Below, one piece after another: positions 1 to 7,461 of a stretch of DNA of 28,427 bases; positions within the stretch are counted from its first letter, which is position 1; every line of letters begins with the position of its first letter. Source of the stretch: an uncultured Bacilli bacterium (GTDB taxonomy: Bacteria > Bacillota_I > Bacilli_A > RFN20 > CAG-631); NCBI GenBank assembly GCA_934202505.1, contig CAKPXW010000009.1:1-28427 (forward strand), given 5' to 3'. The translations under genes and the position numbers were made by a program. Below the pieces are notes generated by a model, which was not told where the DNA came from, searched no databases, and saw nothing but the letters and a program-made list of their open reading frames with translations.

Positions 1-410
1 GAATAAGTGCCTTCACCAAGATATGATAAATCATCTTGATTAACACGATTTGCCCATTGCTGTAAACGAATATCTAATTTTTTAGCAAAGTCATTTTCAC
101 TACCATCTACATTTCCTAAATATTCATCAATAAACTTTCCATTTTTGGCATCTAATGAAATGTTATAAAAAGTAATAGAACTATCAGTATAATTATCAAG
201 GTATTTATTTATGTATGGATACATTGCATGACAATGACTACAAGATGTTTGAGTAAATATTGCAATTATTTTTTCATTTTCTTGCATATTATAAATACTA
301 TCTACAAATGTTTTATAATTAATTGTTTTAATATTTTTAGATGTTAGTTTTGTAGAACTTGAACAACTAGTAAGTAGTAAAATAGATAAGATTAAGTATT
401 TCTTTTTCAT
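1..410 (-). CDS. Thioredoxin-like lipoprotein, partial (C-terminus beyond left edge)
   Basis: The reading frame starts at the ATG at 410 and runs off the left edge after about 136 codons. The product begins with a lipoprotein signal (MKKKYLILSILLLTSC), so lipidated Cys16 should anchor it outside the membrane. A thioredoxin-like segment follows, with a CSHC (CxxC) motif at residues 57-60 preceded by the strand IIAIFTQTS. It is a paralogue of the upstream gene 439-1188: both share an IFTQ/VFTQ strand, CxxC, a YP motif after it, and LGN...FAKKLD(I/N)RL...W near residue 100. The role is probably an extracytoplasmic thiol-disulfide or cysteine-binding function; the exact substrate cannot be read from sequence. 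No Shine-Dalgarno is visible (the leader is U-rich after a hairpin), so expression may depend on read-through from 439-1188. Confidence 0.8.
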   Translation of the reverse strand, partial: MKKKYLILSILLLTSCSSSTKLTSKNIKTINYKTFVDSIYNMQENEKIIAIFTQTSCSHCHAMYPYINKYLDNYTDSSITFYNISLDAKNGKFIDEYLGNVDGSENDFAKKLDIRLQQWANRVNQDDLSYLGEGTY

Positions 411-417
411 AATAGTA

Positions 418-440
418 AAAAAAGCACAAAAGTGCTTTTT
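418..440 (-). terminator. Hairpin with U-tract between the two thioredoxin-like genes
   Basis: AAAAAGCAC (419-427) pairs with GTGCTTTTT (432-440) around an AAAA loop. Read on the minus strand the stem is followed by more T residues. The hairpin overlaps the stop codon of 439-1188 and lies just before the start of the next gene at 410, so it could act as a terminator or attenuator reducing expression of the downstream gene. Confidence 0.6.
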
Positions 441-1188
441 ATTTTGTTTTGTATGGAAGATCAAAGGCATCGTTAGCTGCATTCCATTCAACACTAAGTG
501 TTTTAATTTGGGCAGCAGTTGGAAATTCCATATATGATTTGAATGATGAATAAACTCTATCACCATTGCTATCTTTCGATACTGTAGCATCAAATGTATT
601 TGAAACTTTAACTTCAATGCCACCAACATACCAAATAATTAATGGAGTTGATAAATATTGATAGAAACCTTCAGATACTTCTGTTAATGAGCCATATTGA
701 GTTTGTTCATTGGAAACAGCATTTAACATTGAATGCCATTCAACAAGACGGTTATCTAATTGTTTAGCATAATCATCAGATTTACCAGTATAGTTGCCTA
801 AAGTTTTATCTTTATAGTATGTAGCGTTATTTTTAGTTTTAGTTGTTAGGTTTACACTATAAATTTCAAAGTCTCTAGTTTTCTTTGTGGCCTTTAAGTA
901 ATCATTCATAATTGGATAAAGTTGAGGACAAACTTCACAATTTTTTTGTGTGAATACAAAAATATATTTGTCATCATCTTTTGAATCATTTACTTTTTCA
1001 ACATATTCTTGGTAAGTAATAGTTTTCATATTACTACTTGTAGTAATAGATGTCCAAAGCTTTGAAATACCATTTTTAATAGGACTTAATAAAAATAAAA
1101 CTAAGAAAATAACCACAACAATTAACAATGGTTGAATCCATGCGGTATTTCTAACATAATCTCTAATTTTTTTGAAGAATTTTTTCAT
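439..1188 (-). CDS. Membrane-anchored thioredoxin-like protein
   Basis: The product has 249 residues when started at the ATG at 1188, which has a strong AGGAGG 8 bases upstream. The frame is open further upstream to 1248, but that part lacks an RBS and overlaps the promoter. A basic N-terminus (MKKFFKKIRDYVR) precedes one transmembrane helix at about residues 19-36. An extracytoplasmic thioredoxin-like domain follows, with a CEVC motif at 84-87 (VFTQKNCEVCPQLYP). The later LGNYTG...YAKQLDNRL...W segment is shared with the lipoprotein downstream, so the pair arose by duplication. Membrane or lipid anchoring of thioredoxin-like proteins usually goes with disulfide exchange at the cell surface, but CEVC is not a canonical CGPC or CPHC active site, so the activity is inferred. 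Confidence 0.75.
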   Translation of the reverse strand: MKKFFKKIRDYVRNTAWIQPLLIVVVIFLVLFLLSPIKNGISKLWTSITTSSNMKTITYQEYVEKVNDSKDDDKYIFVFTQKNCEVCPQLYPIMNDYLKATKKTRDFEIYSVNLTTKTKNNATYYKDKTLGNYTGKSDDYAKQLDNRLVEWHSMLNAVSNEQTQYGSLTEVSEGFYQYLSTPLIIWYVGGIEVKVSNTFDATVSKDSNGDRVYSSFKSYMEFPTAAQIKTLSVEWNAANDAFDLPYKTK

Positions 1189-1228
1189 GCAAAAGCCTCC
1201 TAAATTCATATTCTTAATATGCTTAATT

Positions 1229-1258
1229 ATCATATCACAAAAGTACATAAGATTTCAA
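1229..1258 (-). promoter_or_regulatory. Promoter of the thioredoxin-like gene pair
   Basis: On the minus strand TTGAAA (1258-1253) and TATGAT (1234-1229) are separated by 18 bases, about 40 bases before the start codon at 1188. The -35 lies within AATATTGTTGAAAT, a 14-mer that recurs ahead of the opp operon (14651-14664). Confidence 0.6.
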
Positions 1259-1329
1259 CAATATTTTTTTATTTATGTTTTTTTATAAATTTAATTCATT
1301 AAATTTAATGTTAATTTAGAGTATTTATA

Positions 1330-1359
1330 TTGATAAATTAGAAAATAATGGTTTATAAT
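1330..1359 (+). promoter_or_regulatory. Promoter of the small membrane protein gene
   Basis: TTGATA (1330-1335) and TATAAT (1354-1359) are separated by 18 bases. The predicted transcript start is close to the GGAGGG ribosome binding site at 1371-1376, so the leader is very short. Confidence 0.6.
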
Positions 1360-1382
1360 TTGTATAAAATGGAGGGATGATA

Positions 1383-1967
1383 ATGGAAAAAAGGAGTGTT
1401 TATTATGAGTTTTTGCTTAAATGCATCTTTTTCTTTATTTCTTTTATAATGGCCATTTTTACAATATTAAATGTTATTAAAATCGCTCCGTTATTAAAAG
1501 CTTATTCTATTAGTAATGAAAATCTTTATTCATTGTTTTTTAAAACAGATGTCGGACATATATTTACACATATGGTAGTGTTTGAAGATAGTAATTTTTT
1601 TACAATGCTAAATGAAGCATTAAGGGCATTAATTGTTTCGTTAAAATGGATAGATATTGCTTTTTTATTATTGTTTGGAATTTTATTAATTGCAGCATTT
1701 ATCTATCCAAAATGGAAGTTAATAAATTCTTATTTAAAATTAAGCTCTTTTTTAATTACCACTTATCTATTACGTTACATTTCCTTTGCTTTCTGTGTTT
1801 TATACTTTTTAAAAGATAGTGTGATTGGACTTACAAATGGCATTTTCTTTGGAACAATTTTTTATTTATTATTTTGTGTAGGAATGATCTTCATTATGAG
1901 TTTGTTTATGATAAAATTTATTTTCAATGTATATTTTGATGTTAAAAATATAATGTCTTTAGAATAA
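1383..1967 (+). CDS. Multi-pass membrane protein of unknown function
   Basis: I do not recognise this 194-residue protein. I place the start at the ATG at 1383 because GGAGGG at 1371-1376 is correctly spaced from it. The ATG at 1377 abuts the RBS and is unlikely to be used. Four hydrophobic segments are visible at about residues 12-33, 88-108, 122-143 and 155-180. The loop between the first two (about 55 residues, 34-87) is the only large soluble part. The layout resembles small four-helix membrane proteins such as the DUF2975 group, but I see no diagnostic motif. It has its own promoter and stands between a divergent thioredoxin-like pair and the co-directional CNNM genes, which also have their own promoter. 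Confidence 0.7.
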   Translation: MEKRSVYYEFLLKCIFFFISFIMAIFTILNVIKIAPLLKAYSISNENLYSLFFKTDVGHIFTHMVVFEDSNFFTMLNEALRALIVSLKWIDIAFLLLFGILLIAAFIYPKWKLINSYLKLSSFLITTYLLRYISFAFCVLYFLKDSVIGLTNGIFFGTIFYLLFCVGMIFIMSLFMIKFIFNVYFDVKNIMSLE

Positions 1968-1970
1968 ATA

Positions 1971-1999
1971 TTGCATTCGTTGAATAAAATTGCTAAAAT
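1971..1999 (+). promoter_or_regulatory. Promoter of the CNNM/CorC-type gene pair
   Basis: TTGCAT (1971-1976) and TAAAAT (1994-1999) are separated by 17 bases. They lie just after the stop codon of the preceding gene and about 25 bases before the start at 2024. Confidence 0.5.
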
Positions 2000-2023
2000 A
2001 ATACATATTGTATTGGAGAGTGA

Positions 2024-3064
2024 TTGTTTTTTATGGTTGATCTGACGCGGGTGTTATTGATTGTTGCTTTATTGTTATTTAGCGCATTTTTTTCAATGAC
2101 CGAAAGTGCTCTTTCTTTTTCAAGCCAAATAAAATTAAAGGTTAAAGCTGATGAAGGTTCTAAAAGTGCCAAAAAGGTTTTAAAAATATTAAATAAGTTT
2201 GATGATACGATTGTTACGATTTTAATTGGTAACAACATTGTAAATATTCTTATTTCTGTTTTTACAACAATGATTACTTTTAGTATTTTTAAAGATATAT
2301 ATCCTACAAATGCTGATGAATATAGTGCTATTGTTTCAACAATTGTGGCTACGATTGTTGTTTTTATCTTTGGCGAAGTTTTACCAAAAACCATTGCGCA
2401 AGCAAGACCTGAAAAAATAGCACAAATTCTAGCATATCCAATAACAATTTTTGGATATATTATTTTCCCTGTAACTTTTATATTTAGATTTATCGTACGA
2501 TTTGGTAGAAAAATATTTAAAACCAAATCGAATGACAATCTTTTATCAGAAGAAGATTTAAAAGATATAGTTGATAATATTGAGCAAGAGGGACAAATTG
2601 ATGAAGATGAAAATGAAATAATCCAATCAGCCGTAGATTTTGATGATTTGAAAGTAAAAGAAGTAATGTGTCAAAAAGAAAATATTTGTGCATATGATTT
2701 AGATCTTAATTATAATGAAGAACAATTAATAGATTTTATTGTAGACAATAATTATTCAAGAATTCCTGTTTATAGAAAAAATATAAATAATATTATAGGA
2801 ATTTTACATACAAGAGTGTTGCTTAAAGCCTTAATGAATAAACAGCCTTATGATATTGAAAAATTACTTGTTCCACCACTTATTGTACGTCCAAATATGC
2901 ATCTTGATACAATATTTGAAGAATTTAAAAAAAAGAAGACGCATATAGCCATTGTTATAAATAAAGACAATGAAACCTTGGGACTAGTTACAATGGAAGA
3001 TGTTTTGGAAGAACTAGTTGGTGATATTGACGAAAGCAATGAAGGAGGTAGCGAAAATGAATAA
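2024..3064 (+). CDS. CNNM/HlyC-CorC family transporter (DUF21 + CBS pair, no C-terminal domain)
   Basis: The 346-residue product has an N-terminal DUF21 membrane domain (about residues 1-170) carrying the family signature GEVLPKTIAQARPE. Two CBS domains follow at about 205-330, with NNYSRIPVYRKN in the first and LGLVTMEDVLEELVGD closing the second. The protein stops right there, so the CorC_HlyC (transporter-associated) domain found at the end of its neighbour 3057-4337 is absent. Relatives are proposed to move Mg2+/Co2+ or Na+ across the membrane under nucleotide control through the CBS pair; the substrate cannot be decided here. The start is the TTG at 2024, 5 bases after GGAG (2015-2018). 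The ATG at 2033 is 14 bases from the RBS and less likely. The last 8 bases overlap the next gene, suggesting co-translation of two subunits. Confidence 0.88.
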   Translation: MFFMVDLTRVLLIVALLLFSAFFSMTESALSFSSQIKLKVKADEGSKSAKKVLKILNKFDDTIVTILIGNNIVNILISVFTTMITFSIFKDIYPTNADEYSAIVSTIVATIVVFIFGEVLPKTIAQARPEKIAQILAYPITIFGYIIFPVTFIFRFIVRFGRKIFKTKSNDNLLSEEDLKDIVDNIEQEGQIDEDENEIIQSAVDFDDLKVKEVMCQKENICAYDLDLNYNEEQLIDFIVDNNYSRIPVYRKNINNIIGILHTRVLLKALMNKQPYDIEKLLVPPLIVRPNMHLDTIFEEFKKKKTHIAIVINKDNETLGLVTMEDVLEELVGDIDESNEGGSENE

Positions 3065-4337
3065 AACTATCTCTATAATAATATTAATTATTTGTATCAT
3101 AATGTCAGCTTTTTGTTCAGCAAGTGAAATGGTTTATGCCAAAGTAAATAAGTTAAGATTAAAACGAGCAATTGAAAATAAAGAGAAAAATGCAAAATTA
3201 GCTTTAATGCTTTCTGAACAATATAGCTCAACGCTTACTGCAATATTAATAACTAATAATTTAGCTAATATTGCTGCCTCATCTGTTGCTACAATTCTTT
3301 TCGTTAATCAATTAAATTTAAAAAATGGTGAATTAATAGCAACAATTACTATGACCTTATTAATATTGATATTTGGAGAAATAATTCCTAAATCATTTGC
3401 TTCAACATTCAATTATACTTTAAGTAAAATTTTTGCTTGGCCAATGAAAATATTAAGAATAATTTTTGCTCCATTTGTCTTTGGATTAACAAAACTACTT
3501 AATTTTATTGTAAAAAAATTATCGAAAAAAGAAGATCAAAAAATAACAGATGATGAATTAATAACAATGGTTGATACATTAGAAGAAAATGGCATGATTA
3601 ACGAAGATACTCAAGAATTAATAACTAATGCTATTGATTTTATCGATGTTGAAGCTATTGAAATTATGGTTCATAGAATGGACGTATTTGCTTTTAATAT
3701 TAACGATAATATCGAAGAATTATTAAATAATCCTGATTTATTAAATTATTCAAGAATACCAGTATATGATGAAACATTTGATGAAATTGTAGGTATACTA
3801 AATACTAAACAATTAATCAAATTACATTTAAATAAAGATTCATTTGTACTTAAAGATATTTTAACTGAACCATTATATGTTTTTAAAACACAAGCTATTT
3901 CTGATATTTTACAAAAGTTTAAAACTAAACATATTCATATGGCTATTGTCAAAGATGAATATGGTGGAAATGCTGGAATACTTACTCTTGAAGATATTCT
4001 AGAAGAATTAGTTGGGGATATTTTAGATGAAAAAGATAAAGAAGAAATGGAAGAATACCATAAAGTAAATAAAGATAAATTTACAGTTGATGGTGAAATG
4101 AATGTGTATGATTTCTTTGATTTAATTCATTATGATTATGAAGATGATAATTATGATGGAAGTTATACAACAGTAAGTGGTTGGATTACAGGAATGCTTG
4201 AAAAATTCCCAGAAGAGGATGATTCTTTTGATTTTGAAGGATATAGAATATCAGTAATGCGAGCAGATGACTTTACTGTTGAAAGAGCAAGCATTGAAAA
4301 GATAGAACCAGAAGAAAAAGAAAATAAAGATGAATAA
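3057..4337 (+). CDS. CNNM/HlyC-CorC family transporter (DUF21 + CBS pair + CorC_HlyC domain)
   Basis: The 426-residue product is the full-length member of the tandem pair. It has a DUF21 membrane domain (about 1-175) with GEIIPKSFASTFNY, then a CBS pair (about 195-320) with NYSRIPVYDETF and AGILTLEDILEELVGDI. A C-terminal CorC_HlyC domain (about 335-415) includes GSYTTVSGWITGMLEKFP. The start at 3057 is chosen because AGGAGG lies 8 bases upstream (3043-3048); the frame is open further upstream, but only inside the preceding gene. The ATG lies in ATGAATAA, overlapping the stop of 2024-3064, so translation is probably coupled. The family is implicated in divalent cation or Na+ homeostasis at the cytoplasmic membrane. 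The two proteins may form a heterodimer, since CNNM-type proteins dimerise; this is inference. Confidence 0.9.
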   Translation: MNKTISIIILIICIIMSAFCSASEMVYAKVNKLRLKRAIENKEKNAKLALMLSEQYSSTLTAILITNNLANIAASSVATILFVNQLNLKNGELIATITMTLLILIFGEIIPKSFASTFNYTLSKIFAWPMKILRIIFAPFVFGLTKLLNFIVKKLSKKEDQKITDDELITMVDTLEENGMINEDTQELITNAIDFIDVEAIEIMVHRMDVFAFNINDNIEELLNNPDLLNYSRIPVYDETFDEIVGILNTKQLIKLHLNKDSFVLKDILTEPLYVFKTQAISDILQKFKTKHIHMAIVKDEYGGNAGILTLEDILEELVGDILDEKDKEEMEEYHKVNKDKFTVDGEMNVYDFFDLIHYDYEDDNYDGSYTTVSGWITGMLEKFPEEDDSFDFEGYRISVMRADDFTVERASIEKIEPEEKENKDE

Positions 4338-4339
4338 TA

Positions 4340-4372
4340 AAAAAGTTCTTACATATTTGGTAAGAACTTTTT
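4340..4372. terminator. Bidirectional terminator between convergent genes
   Basis: AAAAAGTTCTTAC (4340-4352) and GTAAGAACTTTTT (4360-4372) form a perfect 13-bp stem with a 7-base loop. The A/T flanks give a U-tract on either strand. It serves the CNNM operon and the convergent lipoprotein gene ending at 4386. Confidence 0.85.
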
Positions 4373-4385
4373 ACTTATAAATCAA

Positions 4386-6014
4386 TTAATAAGATATATT
4401 ATATATATTAGTAGATTTAACAAAAAAAGTAATACTAATATTTTCTTCATTTTTAGTTACTAAATGAATAAATAATCCATTTTTTACAAAGATAAAAGTT
4501 TGTGTATCTTCAATTATAGGAGCATAACTTAAAGAATCAAATCCCATACTTAAAAATTTATTAGAAATTCTATCAGTAGAATCTTTTAGTGTTAAACCAT
4601 TAAAATAAAAGTCTTTATCTTCAATTTCTATTTTTGTAATACACATTTTATAAGAAAATGAACAATCAGGAAAAGCATAGGATGTATAGATAACTTTATC
4701 ATTATCCTTTAAATAAAAATTAAAAATACCAAATCCTGGATTATATTGATATTTGTCTTTATCAATTTCTGAAGGATTAATTTCTTGTAAAAACGAATAA
4801 TCGCTATCCAATTTAATTAAAGAAGAAGTTTTTTCTAAATTTTTCATATATGTATCAAATGGTACATAATCATCAATATTGCTTACAAACCTATTTTCAT
4901 CTTTAAAAATATAATGATTAGTTTCTAAATTGATTTGGATATTATAATTTTCATTTTCAATTACTATATAAGCAGGTCCACCACAACAAGGATCAATTTG
5001 ATAAAAATTAAAAGAAAAATTTCCGTATTTTTTATCTATCTCTAATGGTTTATTATTTTGATATAAATTACATATTGCCTTAAAATCTTTTAATAAAACC
5101 GCTTTTTTATAAGAATATGAACTTAATTTATCATCGTAGATGATGCAATCATAATATAAGTTTACTTTGTCATCTTTTATAATATAATCATATCTTTCAT
5201 TAGTAGATGTATATTTAAAGAACTCACTATTTTCTTGCTTTTGAATATTTATAGTATAATTTTCATCACTTTTTTGATTTTTATTGGTGTATTCTATAGT
5301 AAGAAAATAATCATTGTTGAATGCGTTATTATTAATGTTATTTAAGTCATTCAAATAATTATTTAATTTATCATCATCTGTTAAAGACGGAGTAGGATTA
5401 TTTAGTTTTGATTCATCAAAATCAATAGCATATAAAGCATCTAAAGTAAAAGAAGATTTTTCTTTAGATATAGTTCCCATAAATTTTAATCCATCATATA
5501 ACTTGTCTATAGAATAGTAATTATTTGGCTCTACAACATAATTGTCAGGTAGAATATATCTATGATTATCATTTGATAAAATATCATAACCACCACCTGG
5601 AACAGGCACTACTTCCAAAGATACTTTATCAGCAGGAAGTACTTCTACTTTTTCAATTTTTCCATCTAAGACAACTACTCCAGGATAGATATCTTTAATC
5701 ATCATCGTTCCAGTATAATATACAGTTACAATATCGCCAGCATATAGATTTTCGATACCATAGTCTTTTATATCAAAAAATAGATTTGAATATCCAAATA
5801 ATAGAGTTGTATGATCTTTAATATGTTGACCATAATCAATATTTATTGTTTGAGTAGTTTTATGTAAATTAGTTAAATCGATAGAACTATTGGAGTCTTG
5901 TTTACTAGAAACAGATAAACTAGTAGAATCGCTTAAAGAAGCCTTATCTTGTGATTGCATATTACAAGAAGATAATGCTAATAATAAAAAACAACTTAAT
6001 AATTTCCTTTTCAT
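4386..6014 (-). CDS. Large lipoprotein of unknown function
   Basis: I do not recognise this 542-residue protein beyond its export. The start at 6014 is chosen because AGAGGTAA lies just upstream; an in-frame ATG at 6032 overlaps that RBS. The signal peptide MKRKLLSCFLLLALSSC gives a lipobox with lipidated Cys17, followed by a Ser-rich linker (about 20-45) typical of surface lipoproteins. Residues about 70-130 (LYAGDIVTVYYTGTM, then GVVVLDGKIEKVEV) look like a small beta-barrel such as an OB-fold. The remaining about 350 residues are Asn, Asp and Tyr rich with alternating beta patterns and include FYQIDPCCGGPAYIVI with a CC pair. The gene is monocistronic: a terminator lies on its 3' side, and the opp operon ends in its own terminator on its 5' side. 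Confidence 0.75.
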   Translation of the reverse strand: MKRKLLSCFLLLALSSCNMQSQDKASLSDSTSLSVSSKQDSNSSIDLTNLHKTTQTINIDYGQHIKDHTTLLFGYSNLFFDIKDYGIENLYAGDIVTVYYTGTMMIKDIYPGVVVLDGKIEKVEVLPADKVSLEVVPVPGGGYDILSNDNHRYILPDNYVVEPNNYYSIDKLYDGLKFMGTISKEKSSFTLDALYAIDFDESKLNNPTPSLTDDDKLNNYLNDLNNINNNAFNNDYFLTIEYTNKNQKSDENYTINIQKQENSEFFKYTSTNERYDYIIKDDKVNLYYDCIIYDDKLSSYSYKKAVLLKDFKAICNLYQNNKPLEIDKKYGNFSFNFYQIDPCCGGPAYIVIENENYNIQINLETNHYIFKDENRFVSNIDDYVPFDTYMKNLEKTSSLIKLDSDYSFLQEINPSEIDKDKYQYNPGFGIFNFYLKDNDKVIYTSYAFPDCSFSYKMCITKIEIEDKDFYFNGLTLKDSTDRISNKFLSMGFDSLSYAPIIEDTQTFIFVKNGLFIHLVTKNEENISITFFVKSTNIYNISY

Positions 6015-6074
6015 ATTTATTACCTCTTTCATATATTAAGATGAAATAATTAATGATTTTTTTAAAATAAATAA

Positions 6075-6105
6075 AAAAGTTATAAAATTTTAATTTATAA
6101 CTTTT
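6075..6105 (-). terminator. Terminator of the oligopeptide transport operon
   Basis: AAAAGTTATAAA (6075-6086) pairs with TTTATAACTTTT (6094-6105) around a 7-base loop. On the minus strand the stem is followed by a T-rich tract. It lies directly behind the last operon gene, which ends at 6115. Confidence 0.75.
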
Positions 6106-6114
6106 ATAAAAACG

Positions 6115-6354
6115 TTAACTTAACCACCATTTGATTAACAACATTGCAAGAAACATTCCTAAAAGTCCAACTATTAAAACTGGCAAAGCAGCTTTATATC
6201 CAGCAATGATTAATTGCTTTTTTTCTTCTTTAGAAACATCATAAACTTTTTTACGATTTTTTTCTTGGGAATTTAGTCGATGAGGCATGCCATCAATATC
6301 CATATTAGCTATTGTTCTACCATCATCTTTAAATTCATCTTTCTTCTTTTTCAT
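6115..6354 (-). CDS. Small single-span membrane protein at the end of the opp operon
   Basis: The 79-residue product has a highly charged, Lys-rich N-terminal half (MKKKKDEFKDDGRTIANMDI), a basic stretch around 30-47, and one C-terminal transmembrane helix (about 52-76) ending in KWWLS. By the positive-inside rule the N-terminal part should be cytoplasmic. The start codon shares its A with the stop of the OppF gene (TAATG on the minus strand), so translation is very likely coupled, which supports this being a real gene. I recognise no family. Its position suggests a small accessory subunit or assembly factor of the peptide transporter, but only by association. Confidence 0.7.
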   Translation of the reverse strand: MKKKKDEFKDDGRTIANMDIDGMPHRLNSQEKNRKKVYDVSKEEKKQLIIAGYKAALPVLIVGLLGMFLAMLLIKWWLS

Positions 6355-7460
6355 TAATTATTCTCACTGTTTTCCTTTTCATTATGTAAAGAAGTATCAT
6401 ATAAATGGCATTTTACATAATGAGATGGAGAATATTCAATATATTCTGGTTCGACAGATTTACAAACTTCCATACATTTATTACATCTAGTGTGGAATTT
6501 GCATCCTTTTGGAGGATTAGTAGGAGAAGGAATATCTCCTTTTAAAATAACACGATTCATTTTTACTCTAGGATCTGCAATAGGAACTGCAGAGAATAAA
6601 GCTTCAGTATAAGGATGTAATGGCTTAGCAAAGATATCTTCTTTACTTCCTTTTTCTACCATATCTCCAAGATACATTACCCCAATCTCATCAGATGCAT
6701 ATTTAACAACAGATATATCATGAGTTATAAATAAATATGTAAATCCTTCTTTTTCTTGAAGTTTCTTTAATAAATTAATAATTTGTGCTTGAATAGATAC
6801 ATCAAGAGCTGATACAGGTTCATCTAGAATGATTAACTCTGGTTTAACAGCTAAAGCACGAGCAATACAAATTCTTTGCCTTTGACCACCAGAAAATTCA
6901 TGTGGATAACGATCATAGAAATGAGGTTGTAAACCACAATCTTTCATAACTTTTAAAACATAGTCTTTTACTTCAGCTTTTGGAACTATATTGTGAATTC
7001 TAACTGGTTGAGCAATGATTTCTCCTACAGGAAGACGAGGTGGTAATGATGAATAAGGGTCTTGGAATACATATTGTATTCTTGTACGGAATTTATTCAT
7101 TTCTTTTGAAGATAGATTTGTAATATCATTACCATCAAAAATAACTTTTCCACCTTGAATATCATATAAACGTAGAATTGTTCTTCCAAGAGTAGTTTTT
7201 CCACATCCTGATTCACCAACAATTCCCATTGTTTTTCCTTTATCCAAAGTAAACGAAACATTTTCAACAGCATGTAGCCATTTAATAGGCTTTCCAAAAA
7301 AGTTTGTTGCTACAGGAAAATATTTTTTCAAATGGGAAACAACTAAAAGGTGATTAGTATCAATAACTTCATTATTTTCATTTATATCTTCTTTTTTAGT
7401 AGTATCTTTTTTTACAATTACTTTTTTTGAAGAAGATTCTTTTAAATTTTCCTTTTCCAT
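6354..7460 (-). CDS. oppF: Oligopeptide ABC transporter ATP-binding protein, OppF-type
   Basis: The 368-residue product is one of the two ATPases driving peptide import at the inner face of the membrane. It shows Walker A GESGCGKTT (82-90), Q-loop FQDPYSSLPPRLPVGEII, signature FSGGQRQR, Walker B LIILDEP, D-loop SALD and switch His in FITHD. The C-terminal oligopeptide/dipeptide domain is present (PLHPYTEALFSAVP) with Cys residues in CKFHTRCNKCMEVC, a pattern seen in OppD/F proteins. A Lys/Glu-rich N-terminal extension of about 35 residues precedes the ABC domain and is longer than usual. The gene starts one base after the OppD stop and ends in TAATG overlap with the small membrane gene. The assignment as F rather than D rests on order and on the FQDPYSSL sequence. 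Confidence 0.95.
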   Translation of the reverse strand: MEKENLKESSSKKVIVKKDTTKKEDINENNEVIDTNHLLVVSHLKKYFPVATNFFGKPIKWLHAVENVSFTLDKGKTMGIVGESGCGKTTLGRTILRLYDIQGGKVIFDGNDITNLSSKEMNKFRTRIQYVFQDPYSSLPPRLPVGEIIAQPVRIHNIVPKAEVKDYVLKVMKDCGLQPHFYDRYPHEFSGGQRQRICIARALAVKPELIILDEPVSALDVSIQAQIINLLKKLQEKEGFTYLFITHDISVVKYASDEIGVMYLGDMVEKGSKEDIFAKPLHPYTEALFSAVPIADPRVKMNRVILKGDIPSPTNPPKGCKFHTRCNKCMEVCKSVEPEYIEYSPSHYVKCHLYDTSLHNEKENSENN

Positions 7461-7461
7461 A

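Noticed and set aside
1993..2538. 181-residue open frame on the minus strand
   Set aside because: It lies entirely antisense to the DUF21 coding region of a clear CNNM gene, has no RBS and shows no recognisable domain.
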